This document shows, piece after piece, positions 51,998 through 61,660 of a stretch of 64,000 bases of DNA. Below the pieces are notes generated by a model that was not told the origin of the DNA, made no database searches, and saw nothing but the letters and a program-made list of their open reading frames with translations. The DNA lies in contig NZ_CP012552.1 of the NCBI RefSeq assembly GCF_004803855.2, positions 1,240,001-1,304,000 on the forward strand, given 5' to 3'. The stretch is from Campylobacter sp. RM16192. GTDB lineage: Bacteria; Campylobacterota; Campylobacteria; Campylobacterales; Campylobacteraceae. The position numbers and the translations under genes were made by a program. Within the stretch, counting starts at the first letter, position 1. Every line of letters starts with the position of its first letter.

Positions 51998-53893
51998 ATG
52001 AAAGCTTATATAACAACACCTATTTATTATGTAAATGATGTCCCGCACATCGGACACGCCTATACTACGATCATCGCGGATACGATGGCTAGATTTGCAA
52101 GACTTAATGGCGAAGAGACGTTTTTTTTAACAGGAACTGACGAGCACGGACAAAAGATAGAGCAAGCGGCGCAAAAAAAAGGCAAAAGCCCAAAAGCATA
52201 CGCAGACGAGATAAGCGCAAAATTTAAAGAGCTTTGGGATGAATTTGAGATAAGTTACGATCACTTTATCCGCACAACCGATGAGAGCCACAAACTAACC
52301 GTCCAAAACGCTTTTAACAAAATGCTTGAAAAAGGCGACATCTACAAAGGCGAATACGAGGGTTTTTACTGCGTTAGCTGCGAGACGTTTTTTACCCAAA
52401 CTCAACTTTTAGATAACGAGTGCTGTCCTGACTGTGGGCGACCGACAAACTTAGTCAAAGAGGAAAGCTACTTTTTTAAACTATCAAAATACGAAGACGC
52501 CCTGCTTAAATGGTACGAGCAAAACGAGCAGTGCATACTTCCAAAAGGTAAAAAAAACGAGGTCGTAAGCTTCGTAAAAGGCGGGCTTAAAGACCTATCC
52601 ATAACTCGCACCAGCTTTGACTGGGGCGTAAAACTACCTGCAAATTTAAACGAGCCAAAGCACGTGATGTATGTCTGGCTTGATGCTCTGATGAACTATC
52701 TCTCCGCACTTGGCTACACTAGAGACGGCGAGAAAATGGGCTTTTGGGAAAATGCGGTGCACTTAGTCGGCAAGGATATCTTGCGCTTTCATGCGATTTA
52801 CTGGCCAGCGTTTTTGATGAGCCTTGAACTGCCGCTTCCTAAGCATATCGCGGCACACGGTTGGTGGACCAGAAACGGCGAAAAGATGAGCAAGAGCAAG
52901 GGTAACGTAGTCGTGCCAAAAGAGGTTGCAGACGCTTATGGACTTGAAAATTTCAGATACTTTATGCTGCGTGAAGTTCCGTTTGGTCAAGACGGGGATT
53001 TCTCGCAAAAAGCACTTATCGAGCGCATAAACTCAGAGCTCAGTAACGATCTTGGAAACTTGCTAAACCGCATAATCGGAATGAGCGGTAAATATTCAAA
53101 CTACGAAATTTCAAGCAAAGACGTAAAAAAATACCATAAAGAAATCTTAGACGAATCAACCGCTCATATAAAAGCAGCTTGTGAGAATTTAGAAATTTTT
53201 GCCACAAATCGCTACCTAGAAGAGCTTTGGCGAGTGCTAAATATCGCAAACGCAAGCATTGCAAAATTTGAGCCTTGGAATTTGATAAAAGAAGGCAAAA
53301 ACGATGAAGCAAACGCTCTTGTAAACCTTTGTGCAAATTTGCTTGCTCGCGTGGCTATTTTGCTAAGTCCTGCAATGCCAAAGACTTGTGAAAAGATAGC
53401 CAGAGCGATGAAATTTGAAATTTCAACCCAAAATTATCAAAAGATAATACTTGAAAACGAGGTTTTAGACTTTGTTTGCGAGCCTACGGCGCCGCTCTTT
53501 CCAAAGATAGAAAAAGAGCTTATGAGCACTCCTGCGCCAAGCGTAGCCGAACCTAGCAAAGACGAAACGACAAAGATAAAGATAGATGAGTTTAAAAGGT
53601 GTGTTATCAAAGTTGGCACTATCTTAGAGGCTTCAAATATCGAAGGCAGCGACAAACTACTTAAATTTAAGATAGATCTTGGCGAAAGCGAGCCAAGACA
53701 GATCGTATCGGGAATTGCTAAATTTTACGATCCAAAAGAGCTTGTCGGCAAGCAGGTTTGCGTGCTGGCAAATTTAAAAGAGGCTAAGATATTTGGCAAT
53801 ATCTCTCAAGGCATGATACTTACGGCAGAAGACGGCTCGCTAGCGCTGTTAAGTCCTATCTCAAGCGTTAAAAACGGAGCGATCGTCGGCTAA
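51998..53893 (+). CDS. metG: Methionyl-tRNA synthetase
   Basis: A 631-residue class I synthetase with HIGH-type YYVNDVPHIGHAYTT, a zinc knuckle with paired CxxC sites (CVSCETF...CCPDCGRP), and KMSKSKGN. The C-terminal 110 residues form the dimerising tRNA-binding EMAP-like domain (RCVIKVGTILEASNIEGSDK). AAGGAAGATT precedes the ATG. The stop is followed at once by the next start. Confidence 0.97.
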   Translation: MKAYITTPIYYVNDVPHIGHAYTTIIADTMARFARLNGEETFFLTGTDEHGQKIEQAAQKKGKSPKAYADEISAKFKELWDEFEISYDHFIRTTDESHKLTVQNAFNKMLEKGDIYKGEYEGFYCVSCETFFTQTQLLDNECCPDCGRPTNLVKEESYFFKLSKYEDALLKWYEQNEQCILPKGKKNEVVSFVKGGLKDLSITRTSFDWGVKLPANLNEPKHVMYVWLDALMNYLSALGYTRDGEKMGFWENAVHLVGKDILRFHAIYWPAFLMSLELPLPKHIAAHGWWTRNGEKMSKSKGNVVVPKEVADAYGLENFRYFMLREVPFGQDGDFSQKALIERINSELSNDLGNLLNRIIGMSGKYSNYEISSKDVKKYHKEILDESTAHIKAACENLEIFATNRYLEELWRVLNIANASIAKFEPWNLIKEGKNDEANALVNLCANLLARVAILLSPAMPKTCEKIARAMKFEISTQNYQKIILENEVLDFVCEPTAPLFPKIEKELMSTPAPSVAEPSKDETTKIKIDEFKRCVIKVGTILEASNIEGSDKLLKFKIDLGESEPRQIVSGIAKFYDPKELVGKQVCVLANLKEAKIFGNISQGMILTAEDGSLALLSPISSVKNGAIVG

Positions 53894-54883
53894 ATGATGA
53901 ATATTGAGAATTTAAGACGACTAATAAATGCAGAGGTTTTAAACAAGCCAAGTGTTTCAAGCGTTTTAAATTTCTCATTCGAAGCTAAAAATATCAGACA
54001 AGGCTATGCCTATATAGGCATAAATGCAAACGAGGATGAGATTAAAGAAGCCATATTAAATGGGGCCTATGCAGTCATTATAGAGGATGATTTTGAGGTT
54101 ATTGATAAAGAGATTGCGTTTTTAAAAGTAGACAGCCTAAGCGTGGCTTTAATGCGTCTAATGCGCTTTGAAAGCAGCTATAAAAATCTTAAATTTTACT
54201 CTATAAACTGTGTGCAAAAGGCCATTTTAAAACGAACGAGCCTACCAAAACATGCAAATATCTTGCCTATAGACACTAAAGAGCTATTTTTAAAAATCAT
54301 AAATGCCGATAAAAACGATATATTTTTTAGTGACGATATCAAAATTCTATCAAAGATTGCACCATTTTACGATACTGTATGGACAGACACACAAGCAAAA
54401 GCAATTAATAAAGGCTCAATATTTTTTACATCGATTATTTGTGACGATGTGTATTATCAAAATTTAGCCATACCAAAAGTATTTAAGGGGTTTTTATCGG
54501 GGCTTATTCATCATCTTAATAAAAATCAAATAGCCTTTAAAATAGGCGATTTAAGATGGATTGAGCATTTTGAGCCTATTTTTGTAGATAGAAATTTTAA
54601 GATAACTCCATTTGGGGCTAGTTTTAGAGCTTTTATAGTAGAAAGCGACGACGAGCTATTTGAGATGGAAGCAAATTTTTTAAGAAAAAACTTCAAAGAC
54701 TCAGTAGAAATTTGTATACCTAAAAATTATAGGACAAAGATAAATTCAACCTTTATTTTTAACGATATAGCCGAGCTAAAACAACTCAAAGATTTTAGAT
54801 ATGCTATTGTAAAGTGTCAAAAGCAAGAACTCGAAACAATGTTAAACAAGGGCGAAGCCGAAAAAAGTCTATTCGACTTTTAA
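53894..54883 (+). CDS. Mur-ligase N-terminal-like protein, function unknown
   Basis: A 329-residue protein. The N-terminal 75 residues (VLNFSFEAKNIRQGYAYIGINANEDEIKEAILNGAYAVIIED) resemble the UDP-substrate-binding domain of MurE/MurF ligases: the D/KSR-xxxG-xxFVAL-type strand followed by AxxxGAxxxI. The central region has no Walker A GTNGKT motif, so it cannot be an active ATP-dependent ligase. The C-terminal half is unfamiliar. Public annotations of relatives vary. It is directly downstream of metG. Confidence 0.6.
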   Translation: MMNIENLRRLINAEVLNKPSVSSVLNFSFEAKNIRQGYAYIGINANEDEIKEAILNGAYAVIIEDDFEVIDKEIAFLKVDSLSVALMRLMRFESSYKNLKFYSINCVQKAILKRTSLPKHANILPIDTKELFLKIINADKNDIFFSDDIKILSKIAPFYDTVWTDTQAKAINKGSIFFTSIICDDVYYQNLAIPKVFKGFLSGLIHHLNKNQIAFKIGDLRWIEHFEPIFVDRNFKITPFGASFRAFIVESDDELFEMEANFLRKNFKDSVEICIPKNYRTKINSTFIFNDIAELKQLKDFRYAIVKCQKQELETMLNKGEAEKSLFDF

Positions 54884-55017
54884 AACTCAAAATTTTTTAA
54901 ATATATCATAAAAAATTATTTATATAAATCTATATATTATAAGTAAATATTAAGCAAATTTAAATAAAATTTCTATTTTTACTAGATATTAAATAATATT
55001 TCAAAAAAGGAGAAAAT

Positions 55018-55674
55018 ATGCGGTTTATACATATAGTTTTTATGTTTTTCATGGCTTTATTTTTAGCTGGTTGCCCTGCTTCAAAAGGCAAATTTACACT
55101 GCAAAACCCTGAATTTCAGAATTACCAAAATATAAATTCAGCAAAAGGAGTTGTATTTATAGCTTCAGTTAACGACAAAAGAGAATTTGAAGATGCTCCC
55201 AAAAATGCTTCAATTCCATCTGTTCACAATAGGCAAGTAGAAAGTCTGAGTGCAAAAGAAAAAGATAAGTACATAGCTAGAAAAAGAAACAGCTATGGCA
55301 AAGCTATGGAAAATATAGTGCTTGATGGCGATCAAACAGTTACAAATTTAGTCAAAACGAGTGTTGCTAGAGCATTTGCAAACAATGGATTTTATGTTTT
55401 AAACGATGAAAAACAAATAAATCAAAACACAATAATATTAAAAATAGATGTACTTAAATTTTGGTCTTTTTTCCGTCCAGGATTTTGGTCGGTTGCTGTA
55501 AATACACATATAAAAAGCGACGTTTCTACAGGCAGCAAAAACATTACTACAGATGTGGATCACATGGAAAAATTTCAGATGGTTTTAGATAGAGACTATC
55601 AAAAAGTGACAAATGACGCTTTACGAATTTACGAAAAACAACTTACAGATAAAATTGCTCAAGAATTTAAATAA
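55018..55674 (+). CDS. YajG-like lipoprotein (tentative)
   Basis: A 218-residue lipoprotein with signal MRFIHIVFMFFMALFLAGC. The mature part has strands GVVFIASVNDKREFE and a middle TVTNLVKTSVARAFANNGFYVL helix-strand unit, then IILKIDVLKFWSFFRPGFW. That order resembles the YajG and related outer-membrane lipoprotein fold, but the match is weak. AAAAAAGGAGAAAAT gives a strong ribosome site. The preceding 134 bases are very AT-rich without other features. It is monocistronic with a terminator. Confidence 0.55.
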   Translation: MRFIHIVFMFFMALFLAGCPASKGKFTLQNPEFQNYQNINSAKGVVFIASVNDKREFEDAPKNASIPSVHNRQVESLSAKEKDKYIARKRNSYGKAMENIVLDGDQTVTNLVKTSVARAFANNGFYVLNDEKQINQNTIILKIDVLKFWSFFRPGFWSVAVNTHIKSDVSTGSKNITTDVDHMEKFQMVLDRDYQKVTNDALRIYEKQLTDKIAQEFK

Positions 55675-55681
55675 TCTTGCT

Positions 55682-55710
55682 CCTCGCCTCTTGATCAAAA
55701 ACAGGCGAGG
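55682..55710. terminator. Bidirectional terminator between the lipoprotein gene and queC
   Basis: CCTCGCCT (55682-55689) pairs with AGGCGAGG (55703-55710), followed by TCTATTTTTT on the plus strand, which overlaps the end of queC. Confidence 0.75.
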
Positions 55711-55711
55711 T

Positions 55712-56380
55712 CTATTTTTTATACGGGATCGGATCCTTTACTCCGGCTCTTTTAAACCCGTCTAGTCTTAACCTGCAGCTATCGCACTCTCCGCAAGCCA
55801 TATCCTCACTTTCATAGCAACTCCATGTAAGCTCGATAGGAGAGTTCATTTCAATGGATTTAGCCACGATATTAACCTTGCTTAAATTTACAAGAGGGGT
55901 TATGATTTTGACGTTGAAATTTGGCGAGGTGCCTTCATTTATCGCCAAATTTATCCTCTCTATAAATTTGGCCGAGCAGTCAGGATAACCGCTGCTATCC
56001 TCCTCAACTACTCCTATAAATATTGCCTCCGCCCCATCTTTTTCAGCAAGTGCAGCAGCAATAGAGATAAAAATCCCGTTGCGAAAAGGCACATAGGTAT
56101 TTGGAATTTCATCACTAAGCCCGGCTTTTGGTACTTTTAGGCTAGTATCAGTTAAAGAATTTCCACCAATATCGGCTATAAAACCGACATCTAAATTCAG
56201 TCTTTTTCCTATCCCAAGCCTGTCACAAATTTCTTCAAAGGCTCTTTTTTCACGATTCATAGTGCGCTGGTTATAATCAAAATGAAGCGCTATTATCTCA
56301 TAGCCTTGATTTTTTGCCATAGTGGCGCATAGAGTGCTATCCATCCCTCCACTCATTATACAAACAGCCTTTTTTGCCAT
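55712..56380 (-). CDS. queC: 7-cyano-7-deazaguanine synthase
   Basis: A 222-residue queuosine-pathway enzyme converting 7-carboxy-7-deazaguanine to preQ0 using ATP and ammonia. The PP-loop motif is [15 protein letters not shown] near the N-terminus, followed by [22 protein letters not shown] is in the middle. The zinc site is C-terminal ([19 protein letters not shown]). The length and all marks are complete. It is alone on the minus strand between two plus-strand genes. Confidence 0.96.
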   Translation of the reverse strand: MAKKAVCIMSGGMDSTLCATMAKNQGYEIIALHFDYNQRTMNREKRAFEEICDRLGIGKRLNLDVGFIADIGGNSLTDTSLKVPKAGLSDEIPNTYVPFRNGIFISIAAALAEKDGAEAIFIGVVEEDSSGYPDCSAKFIERINLAINEGTSPNFNVKIITPLVNLSKVNIVAKSIEMNSPIELTWSCYESEDMACGECDSCRLRLDGFKRAGVKDPIPYKK

Positions 56381-56456
56381 ACTTACCTCTTTTAGAATTT
56401 AAAAACAATAAAAATTAGATAAAATTATACAAAATTTTATATGAAAGAGCATAAAA

Positions 56457-56867
56457 ATGATAATCTGCGATGAGCAATATCCAGAAATTTTAGATCAAAT
56501 TTGCCAATATCTCACTGCTGGTGATGTGGAGTTAAGCTTTGTAGATAGCAAACAAATGCAAGAGATAAACCTAAAACAACGCAAAATAAACAAAACAACT
56601 GATGTTTTAAGCTTTCCGTTTGAGTTCATTATGCACGTTCCTCTTGGCTGTATCGTTATAAATTTAGATTTAGCAGAGGAAAAATCAAAAGAATTTAATC
56701 ACTCCAAAGATGATGAAATAGCCCTTTTATTTATACATGGACTACTTCATGTTTTAGGATTTGATCACGAAAAAGATAGCGGAGAAATGAGAAAAAAAGA
56801 AGAAGAGATAATTAATAAATTTAACCTTCCAAAAAGCCTTATAGTGCGTACCATGGATGAAATTTAA
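56457..56867 (+). CDS. ybeY: Endoribonuclease YbeY
   Basis: A 136-residue metallo-RNase for 16S rRNA 3' maturation and ribosome quality control. The signature [12 protein letters not shown] carries the three metal-binding His. [11 protein letters not shown] precedes it, as in the family. AAAGAGCATAAA lies before the ATG. It converges on mrdA with two bases between the coding ends. Confidence 0.94.
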   Translation: MIICDEQYPEILDQICQYLTAGDVELSFVDSKQMQEINLKQRKINKTTDVLSFPFEFIMHVPLGCIVINLDLAEEKSKEFNHSKDDEIALLFIHGLLHVLGFDHEKDSGEMRKKEEEIINKFNLPKSLIVRTMDEI

Positions 56868-56869
56868 GG

Positions 56870-58693
56870 CTATTTTTTATCTTTTTTAATAACTTGCTCG
56901 CTCTTGGCATATTTTTTGTCGATATATCCTAGCTCTATAAGCTTATTATAGACTCTTACCGCCATAGGACCGGCAGTAAGCCCGCCGTGACCTCCATGCT
57001 CTATTATGATAGTAACTACATATTTTGGTTTTTCATATGGAGCATAGGTTGTAATCCATGCATGAGAGCGCTGAAGATACTTCATATCCTCCTCTTTTAT
57101 ACGCTTTTTTTCAGCTTGAGAAATACCAACCACTTGGGCCGTGCCTGTTTTAGCGGCTATCGTTAAATTTGCATCTGTAAAATATTTAAAAGCAGTTCCC
57201 TTTTGATGATTTGCAACTTCATACATAGCCCTTCTAATATGCGGAAGTTGTTTTTTTTCAAAAGGAGTGAATATATCACTAGCCTCAAATTTAGCATCTT
57301 CTTCACCTATGCTATGTAAAAAATGAGGTATTACATTTTTACCTGTAGCAAGCATGGCTGTATGCCTGGCAATCTGCATAGGAGTTACTAGAAAATTTCC
57401 CTGCCCTATAGAGGTGTTTAGAGTCTCACCCTGATACCAAGGCTGAGAGTATTTATGCATCTTCCATTCACGACTTGGAACAATACCTACAAATTCATTA
57501 GGCAGATCTACGCCTGTCTTTTGGCCCATGCCAAAGCGTTCAAGCACTGGAGCTATAGCATCTATACCTATTTTCAAGCTACCCTTGTAAAAATAATCAT
57601 CGCAACTCTCTCTGATAGCAGAATTCATATCCATTTTGCCGTGTCCATATATATTCCAGCACCTGAAATTCCGCCCTCCAAGCTCAAAAGAGCCACTACA
57701 AAAATAATCAGTACCCCTATCTATCTTACCAGAATCCAAAAACGCCAAAGCCACGGCCATCTTCACAACAGATCCTGGAGGGTATAGCCCGTTTACAAGT
57801 TTATTTGTAAACGGATGATCTATGCTGCTTATAAGCTCATTCCATCTAGCTTGTGAAATCCCGGTCACAAAAGGATTTAAATCATACTCAGGAAAACTCC
57901 CGGCAGCTATGATAGAGCCGTCCGTGACATCCATTACAATAATAGCTCCTGCATTTTTTCCAAAAATTTCTTCTATATATTTTTGAAATTCCAAATCTAT
58001 ACTTAGCTTTATATCGCTACTCTTTGGCTCTTCTTTAAAAATTTCTTCTATCTCCTCATTAAGAGCATTTACCTTTATCTTTCTAACACCTTCATGTCCT
58101 TGCAAAATAGAGTTATAATAGCGTTCTATCCCGCTTCTGCCTGTATAGTTTGTAATCTTAGTCACAGGATCATTGGTATAATCTTGCTGATTAGCTCTGC
58201 CGACATAACCTATTATATGAGAAGCAAGGTTAGAATATGGATAATGACGCTTGGAAGCCGGTTTAACTTCTAAATTTTCACGCAAAGAGAGTGCGGCAAT
58301 CTTAGGAATCATCCTATCATAATCTATAAAATCAATAATTTCTATAAAATCTTGATTATAAGGCGAATCGGCTTTAATGTAATCTTTTTTTAATTTTATA
58401 ACATTTAAATCTTGAAACATATTTTGCAGGTTTTCAAGCTCTTGATCTAAAGTATTTTTTTTACTAAGATGAGGCCTAATAGATACTGAAAAGCCAAGCT
58501 TATTAACCGCCAAAGGGCGACCTTTGACATCTAGAATAAGGCCTCTTGCTGGAGGAATAAACTGCTTTTTTACTATATTTTGCTCGGCAATCTCCTCATA
58601 AAATTCGTTAGACTTAATGCTTAAATGATAGATTCTAACGAGTAAAATTACCCAAACACTAAATATAATTGCAAAGACTATGCGCATTCTCAT
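56870..58693 (-). CDS. mrdA: Penicillin-binding protein 2 (cell elongation transpeptidase)
   Basis: A 607-residue class B PBP. There is one N-terminal membrane helix (IVFAIIFSVWVILLVRIYH), a pedestal domain (IPPARGLILDVKGRPLA), and a transpeptidase domain with the Ser motif PPGSVVKMAVALA, SxN-type IRESCDDYFYKG and KTGTAQV. It cross-links lateral wall peptidoglycan in the elongasome. The adjacent upstream gene encodes an MreD-like protein, overlapping by four bases. Confidence 0.96.
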   Translation of the reverse strand: MRMRIVFAIIFSVWVILLVRIYHLSIKSNEFYEEIAEQNIVKKQFIPPARGLILDVKGRPLAVNKLGFSVSIRPHLSKKNTLDQELENLQNMFQDLNVIKLKKDYIKADSPYNQDFIEIIDFIDYDRMIPKIAALSLRENLEVKPASKRHYPYSNLASHIIGYVGRANQQDYTNDPVTKITNYTGRSGIERYYNSILQGHEGVRKIKVNALNEEIEEIFKEEPKSSDIKLSIDLEFQKYIEEIFGKNAGAIIVMDVTDGSIIAAGSFPEYDLNPFVTGISQARWNELISSIDHPFTNKLVNGLYPPGSVVKMAVALAFLDSGKIDRGTDYFCSGSFELGGRNFRCWNIYGHGKMDMNSAIRESCDDYFYKGSLKIGIDAIAPVLERFGMGQKTGVDLPNEFVGIVPSREWKMHKYSQPWYQGETLNTSIGQGNFLVTPMQIARHTAMLATGKNVIPHFLHSIGEEDAKFEASDIFTPFEKKQLPHIRRAMYEVANHQKGTAFKYFTDANLTIAAKTGTAQVVGISQAEKKRIKEEDMKYLQRSHAWITTYAPYEKPKYVVTIIIEHGGHGGLTAGPMAVRVYNKLIELGYIDKKYAKSEQVIKKDKK

Positions 58694-59178
58694 TTGACGC
58701 GCTCCCTAAACAGAAGAATAGCTAAAGCAGACTCTAAAACAATATAAACAAAGTATTCATATCCAAAATTTAAAATGGGTAGATTTTTTATATAAAAAAG
58801 CAAAGAGCTTATAAGATACGCTCCCAAATACCCATTTAATACAAAAAAAATCAATAAAACAGCTCTCGACTTAAAGGTTACCACAAGCCAATCGCAAATA
58901 AAATAGTAAAAAACTATAAAGGCTAAAATGGCTGAAAATAGTGCAAATCCATGAACTTGCTCAATAAAAATAATATAAGCTATAGAAAAATACCACCTTA
59001 TATCATATTTTAGAAGTTTTTTTTGTTTTTCTATAGTAAGGATAATCATGTATGAAAAAAATAGCCCCAGCAAAGGCGGTATCCAAACAAATACCGTGGT
59101 AGAAGCCTGGTATAAAAATAAGAAAACAACCCAAAAGAAGGATTTTAAAAACTGTATATCAGTGCTATTTCGTCGCAT
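58690..59178 (-). CDS. MreD-like rod-shape membrane protein
   Basis: About 162 residues with five to six hydrophobic segments (FFWVVFLFLYQASTTVFVWIP, FALFSAILAFIVFYYFICDW and others), in the position occupied by mreD relatives directly before mrdA. Sequence similarity to MreD is low but size, topology and neighbour agree. The start is uncertain: ATG 59178 is preferred; an in-frame ATG six codons earlier overlaps the acetyltransferase gene more deeply. Confidence 0.6.
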   Translation of the reverse strand: MRRNSTDIQFLKSFFWVVFLFLYQASTTVFVWIPPLLGLFFSYMIILTIEKQKKLLKYDIRWYFSIAYIIFIEQVHGFALFSAILAFIVFYYFICDWLVVTFKSRAVLLIFFVLNGYLGAYLISSLLFYIKNLPILNFGYEYFVYIVLESALAILLFRERVK

Positions 59179-59609
59179 ACCGGAAAGTGTTTGCATTTAA
59201 TACAATCAGCCCAAATTTTTTGCGCAGGAAGTTCTGATTTAGGAATCTCTACAAAGCCCAATTTTTCAAAAAAACTCTTTCTATAAGTAAGCGTAAAAAC
59301 CTTTTCAATATTATAAAATTTAGCTTCATCCAGTATTTTTCTTACTAGCTCGCTACCTATTCCACTGCCTCTTAAATTTTTAGATATTACAAGACTTCTT
59401 ACTTCAGCCAAGTTTGCAGTGTGTATATGTAAAGCGCAAAAGCCCACTATCTCATTTTCATCGCAAACCACGATATACGAGCGAATATTCATAGCGATCT
59501 CATCATCACTTCTTGGTAGTATTACTCCGCTTGCAACCTCATCTTTAACAAGATCTTGCATAGCTTTTATATCTTTTGGCTTTGGATTTCTAAAATTTAA
59601 ATTTTTCAC
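59145..59609 (-). CDS. GNAT acetyltransferase, candidate N-acetylglutamate synthase
   Basis: A 154-residue GNAT protein. The acetyl-CoA loop is LRGSGIGSELV preceded by LAEVRSLVISK; FTLTYRKSFFEKLGF is the C-terminal strand/helix. A short Cys motif CIKCKHFPVCDEIALIY ends it. Short GNAT proteins with this Cys tail are proposed N-acetylglutamate synthases for arginine biosynthesis; that assignment is by pattern recall. It lies between engB (one-base overlap) and the MreD-like gene. Confidence 0.75.
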   Translation of the reverse strand: MKNLNFRNPKPKDIKAMQDLVKDEVASGVILPRSDDEIAMNIRSYIVVCDENEIVGFCALHIHTANLAEVRSLVISKNLRGSGIGSELVRKILDEAKFYNIEKVFTLTYRKSFFEKLGFVEIPKSELPAQKIWADCIKCKHFPVCDEIALIYSF

Positions 59610-60211
59610 TACTGATTTATACCTAATGCATTTTTTACTATAAGCTCATTTGCTTTATCAATCCCTATTTTTTTTAAGGTTGAGACCAGATGCGCATTTG
59701 GATATGCTTTTAAAGCCGCGCTTTTCTCACTTTGATTTAGCTTATCAGCCTTTGTTAGGATATTTAAAATTTTCTGATCGGCTCTTAAAAAACTTTGCAG
59801 ATAATCATCTACCTCTCTGTCTATAAGCATATTATGTTGCCTACTATCTATAAGATGAACAAAAAGCCTTATATTTGATCTTTGTTTCAAATACTCATCT
59901 AAATTTCGTCTCCAATCATCATGCATAGTTTTTGATACCTTTGCATATCCAAAACCCGGTAGATCCACAAATATCAAATTTACTCTATCCTCATCATTTA
60001 TATATTCAACTTCAAAAAAATTGATAAGCCTTGTTTTGCCGGGAGTTGATGAGCTTTTAGCCAGATTGTTTTGATTTACAAGAGCGTTTATAAGGCTACT
60101 TTTACCTACATTGGAACGTCCTAAAAATGCGACTTCGCTACCGCTAACAGGAGGAGCAAGCGAGATATTTGGGGCAGATAAAAGAAATCTGGTATTTATT
60201 GGCCTTATCAC
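59609..60211 (-). CDS. engB: Ribosome biogenesis GTPase EngB/YsxC
   Basis: A 200-residue GTPase with P-loop FLGRSNVGKSSLINAL, switch TPGKTRLINFF, G3 FVDLPGFGYAKVSK and G4 ILTKADKL. It is required for late large-subunit assembly. Its start overlaps the lptA stop by four bases. The gene order (engB between lptA and an acetyltransferase/PBP2 block) is as I recall for C. jejuni. Confidence 0.96.
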   Translation of the reverse strand: MIRPINTRFLLSAPNISLAPPVSGSEVAFLGRSNVGKSSLINALVNQNNLAKSSSTPGKTRLINFFEVEYINDEDRVNLIFVDLPGFGYAKVSKTMHDDWRRNLDEYLKQRSNIRLFVHLIDSRQHNMLIDREVDDYLQSFLRADQKILNILTKADKLNQSEKSAALKAYPNAHLVSTLKKIGIDKANELIVKNALGINQ

Positions 60212-60681
60212 TTTTTATTATCCTCTACTTGAAATACAAATTTTACAGGCTTTTTATTGCCACTATTTACACTATATGTGCCGCTATTTTGATTTACACT
60301 TATCTTTTCACCATAAACTCTCTTATCGCTATCAACTTCATGCAAAAATCCACTTCCGTTTATAGTATATAAATTTGATTTTGGTTCGTATACAAGCTCA
60401 TGTCCGCTTCCGTTGTAATTCTTATCTTTAATAAAAACATTAAATTTAGCATTTCCCGTGGCAACATATTTGATAGGATTGCGATTTTTATCAAAATATA
60501 TCACAACTTTATCGGCGGTTAATATATCTTTACCTTTTTTGACACTAACATTACCGCTCAATTCACTTATAAATTTGTTCTCATCTGCAAAAAAATCATC
60601 CGCAGTTACTTCCACATTTTGAGCGACCAAAGGTAAAATACTAAAAATAAAGGCCAAAATTATCTTTTTTCCTGCACCCAT
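60208..60681 (-). CDS. lptA: LPS transport periplasmic protein LptA (OstA-like)
   Basis: A 157-residue exported protein with signal peptide (KKIILAFIFSILPLVAQ) and the OstA-type beta-jellyroll pattern: VEVTADDFFADENKFISELSGNVSVKKG, ILTADKVVIYFD, and NPIKYVATGNAKFNV. LptA bridges LptC in the inner membrane to LptD outside, carrying LPS/LOS. It overlaps lptC by 22 bases. Confidence 0.9.
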   Translation of the reverse strand: MGAGKKIILAFIFSILPLVAQNVEVTADDFFADENKFISELSGNVSVKKGKDILTADKVVIYFDKNRNPIKYVATGNAKFNVFIKDKNYNGSGHELVYEPKSNLYTINGSGFLHEVDSDKRVYGEKISVNQNSGTYSVNSGNKKPVKFVFQVEDNKK

Positions 60682-61181
60682 GCTTGAATTCCCTTTGCGT
60701 AAGTTCTTTTTAAATTTGCATCATAAATAATACTATCGCCAACTATCTTATCCTCATTTTTAGTCATAGTAAAAGGCATGCTCGAACTGGCAATTTTTGT
60801 TTTAGTATTATAATCTGCTTCCTCTGAAACAAATTTCAAATTTTCACTATTTAAATATCTAACATTTCCTTTAAGCTTAATAGTATCATCTTTATAAAAA
60901 GCTTTATCAGAAATAATACTATGATGAGTATCATCTCTTAAAACATCAGCCTTAAAATTTAAAAATTCATCCATATTTTTATATCTATTCCACTCGTCAG
61001 CCTTATATTTAGCACTTACAATAGTAGAATTGATTTCGTAATCCACAACATCATTCATCCCAATAGTAGCGATACTATTGTCTGGTTTTAGAATCTCACT
61101 ATAGTAAGGATCTTGAAGTGTCATATATACCATCGCCACGCTAAAAATAGCTATGACGAAGTAAAAAATCCTTATAACCAA
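60660..61181 (-). CDS. lptC: LPS export membrane protein LptC
   Basis: A 173-residue bitopic protein with an N-terminal membrane helix (RIFYFVIAIFSVAMVYMTL) and a periplasmic LptC-type domain (FKADVLRDDTHHSIISDKAFY, DTIKLKGNVRYLNSENLKFVSEEADYN-type strands). It accepts LPS from the LptBFG pump and passes it to LptA, encoded next. It overlaps kdsC by ten bases. Divergent sequence is normal; location and fold pattern support the call. Confidence 0.85.
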   Translation of the reverse strand: MVIRIFYFVIAIFSVAMVYMTLQDPYYSEILKPDNSIATIGMNDVVDYEINSTIVSAKYKADEWNRYKNMDEFLNFKADVLRDDTHHSIISDKAFYKDDTIKLKGNVRYLNSENLKFVSEEADYNTKTKIASSSMPFTMTKNEDKIVGDSIIYDANLKRTYAKGIQAWVQEKR

Positions 61182-61660
61182 CGCTTAGACCACTCTTCTT
61201 TTAAATTTTCATGATCTATTAAAATCTCTATCATCTGCCTAATAGCCCCATGGCCACCTTTGTATTTCAGCTTTGTCTTTACTTCAAGCTCTTTAATTGC
61301 ATCCTTTGGTTTAAAGCTCCAACCAACAGCCTTAAGTAGTTTATAATCATTATAGTCATCACCTATTGCGGCTGCATTTTCAAACTTAAGCCCTTCAAAT
61401 TTTAAAATTTCCTCAGCAACGGCAAATTTATCACTTACACACTGATATACATGATCTATCTTTAAATTTTCGGCTCTTTTTTCTACAATTGCCGACTTTC
61501 TACCAGTTATGATTGCGACTTTTTTACCAAGCTTTAACCAGCTCTCTATAGCATATCCATCTTTAACATCAAAAAATTTAAGCTCTTCTCCATCTGGACC
61601 ATATACTATCTTGCCATCGGTCATGCATCCATCAACGTCTAAAAAAATTATCTCTATCAC
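61172..61660 (-). CDS. kdsC: 3-deoxy-D-manno-octulosonate 8-phosphate phosphatase
   Basis: A 162-residue HAD-family phosphatase of Kdo synthesis. The nucleophile motif is FLDVDGCMTDGKIVYG, motif II is VAIITGRKS, the Lys lies in the SDKFAVAEEIL area, and motif IV is AAIGDDYNDYKLL. Its small size (no cap) is typical of tetrameric KdsC. It is located between hisB (four-base overlap) and lptC. Confidence 0.93.
   Translation of the reverse strand: MIEIIFLDVDGCMTDGKIVYGPDGEELKFFDVKDGYAIESWLKLGKKVAIITGRKSAIVEKRAENLKIDHVYQCVSDKFAVAEEILKFEGLKFENAAAIGDDYNDYKLLKAVGWSFKPKDAIKELEVKTKLKYKGGHGAIRQMIEILIDHENLKEEWSKRWL

Noticed and set aside
53894-54883. Annotation as ferrochelatase or peptidoglycan synthetase for the gene after metG
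   Set aside because: No ferrochelatase His/Glu motif and no Mur-ligase P-loop are present; only the N-terminal domain resemblance is kept.
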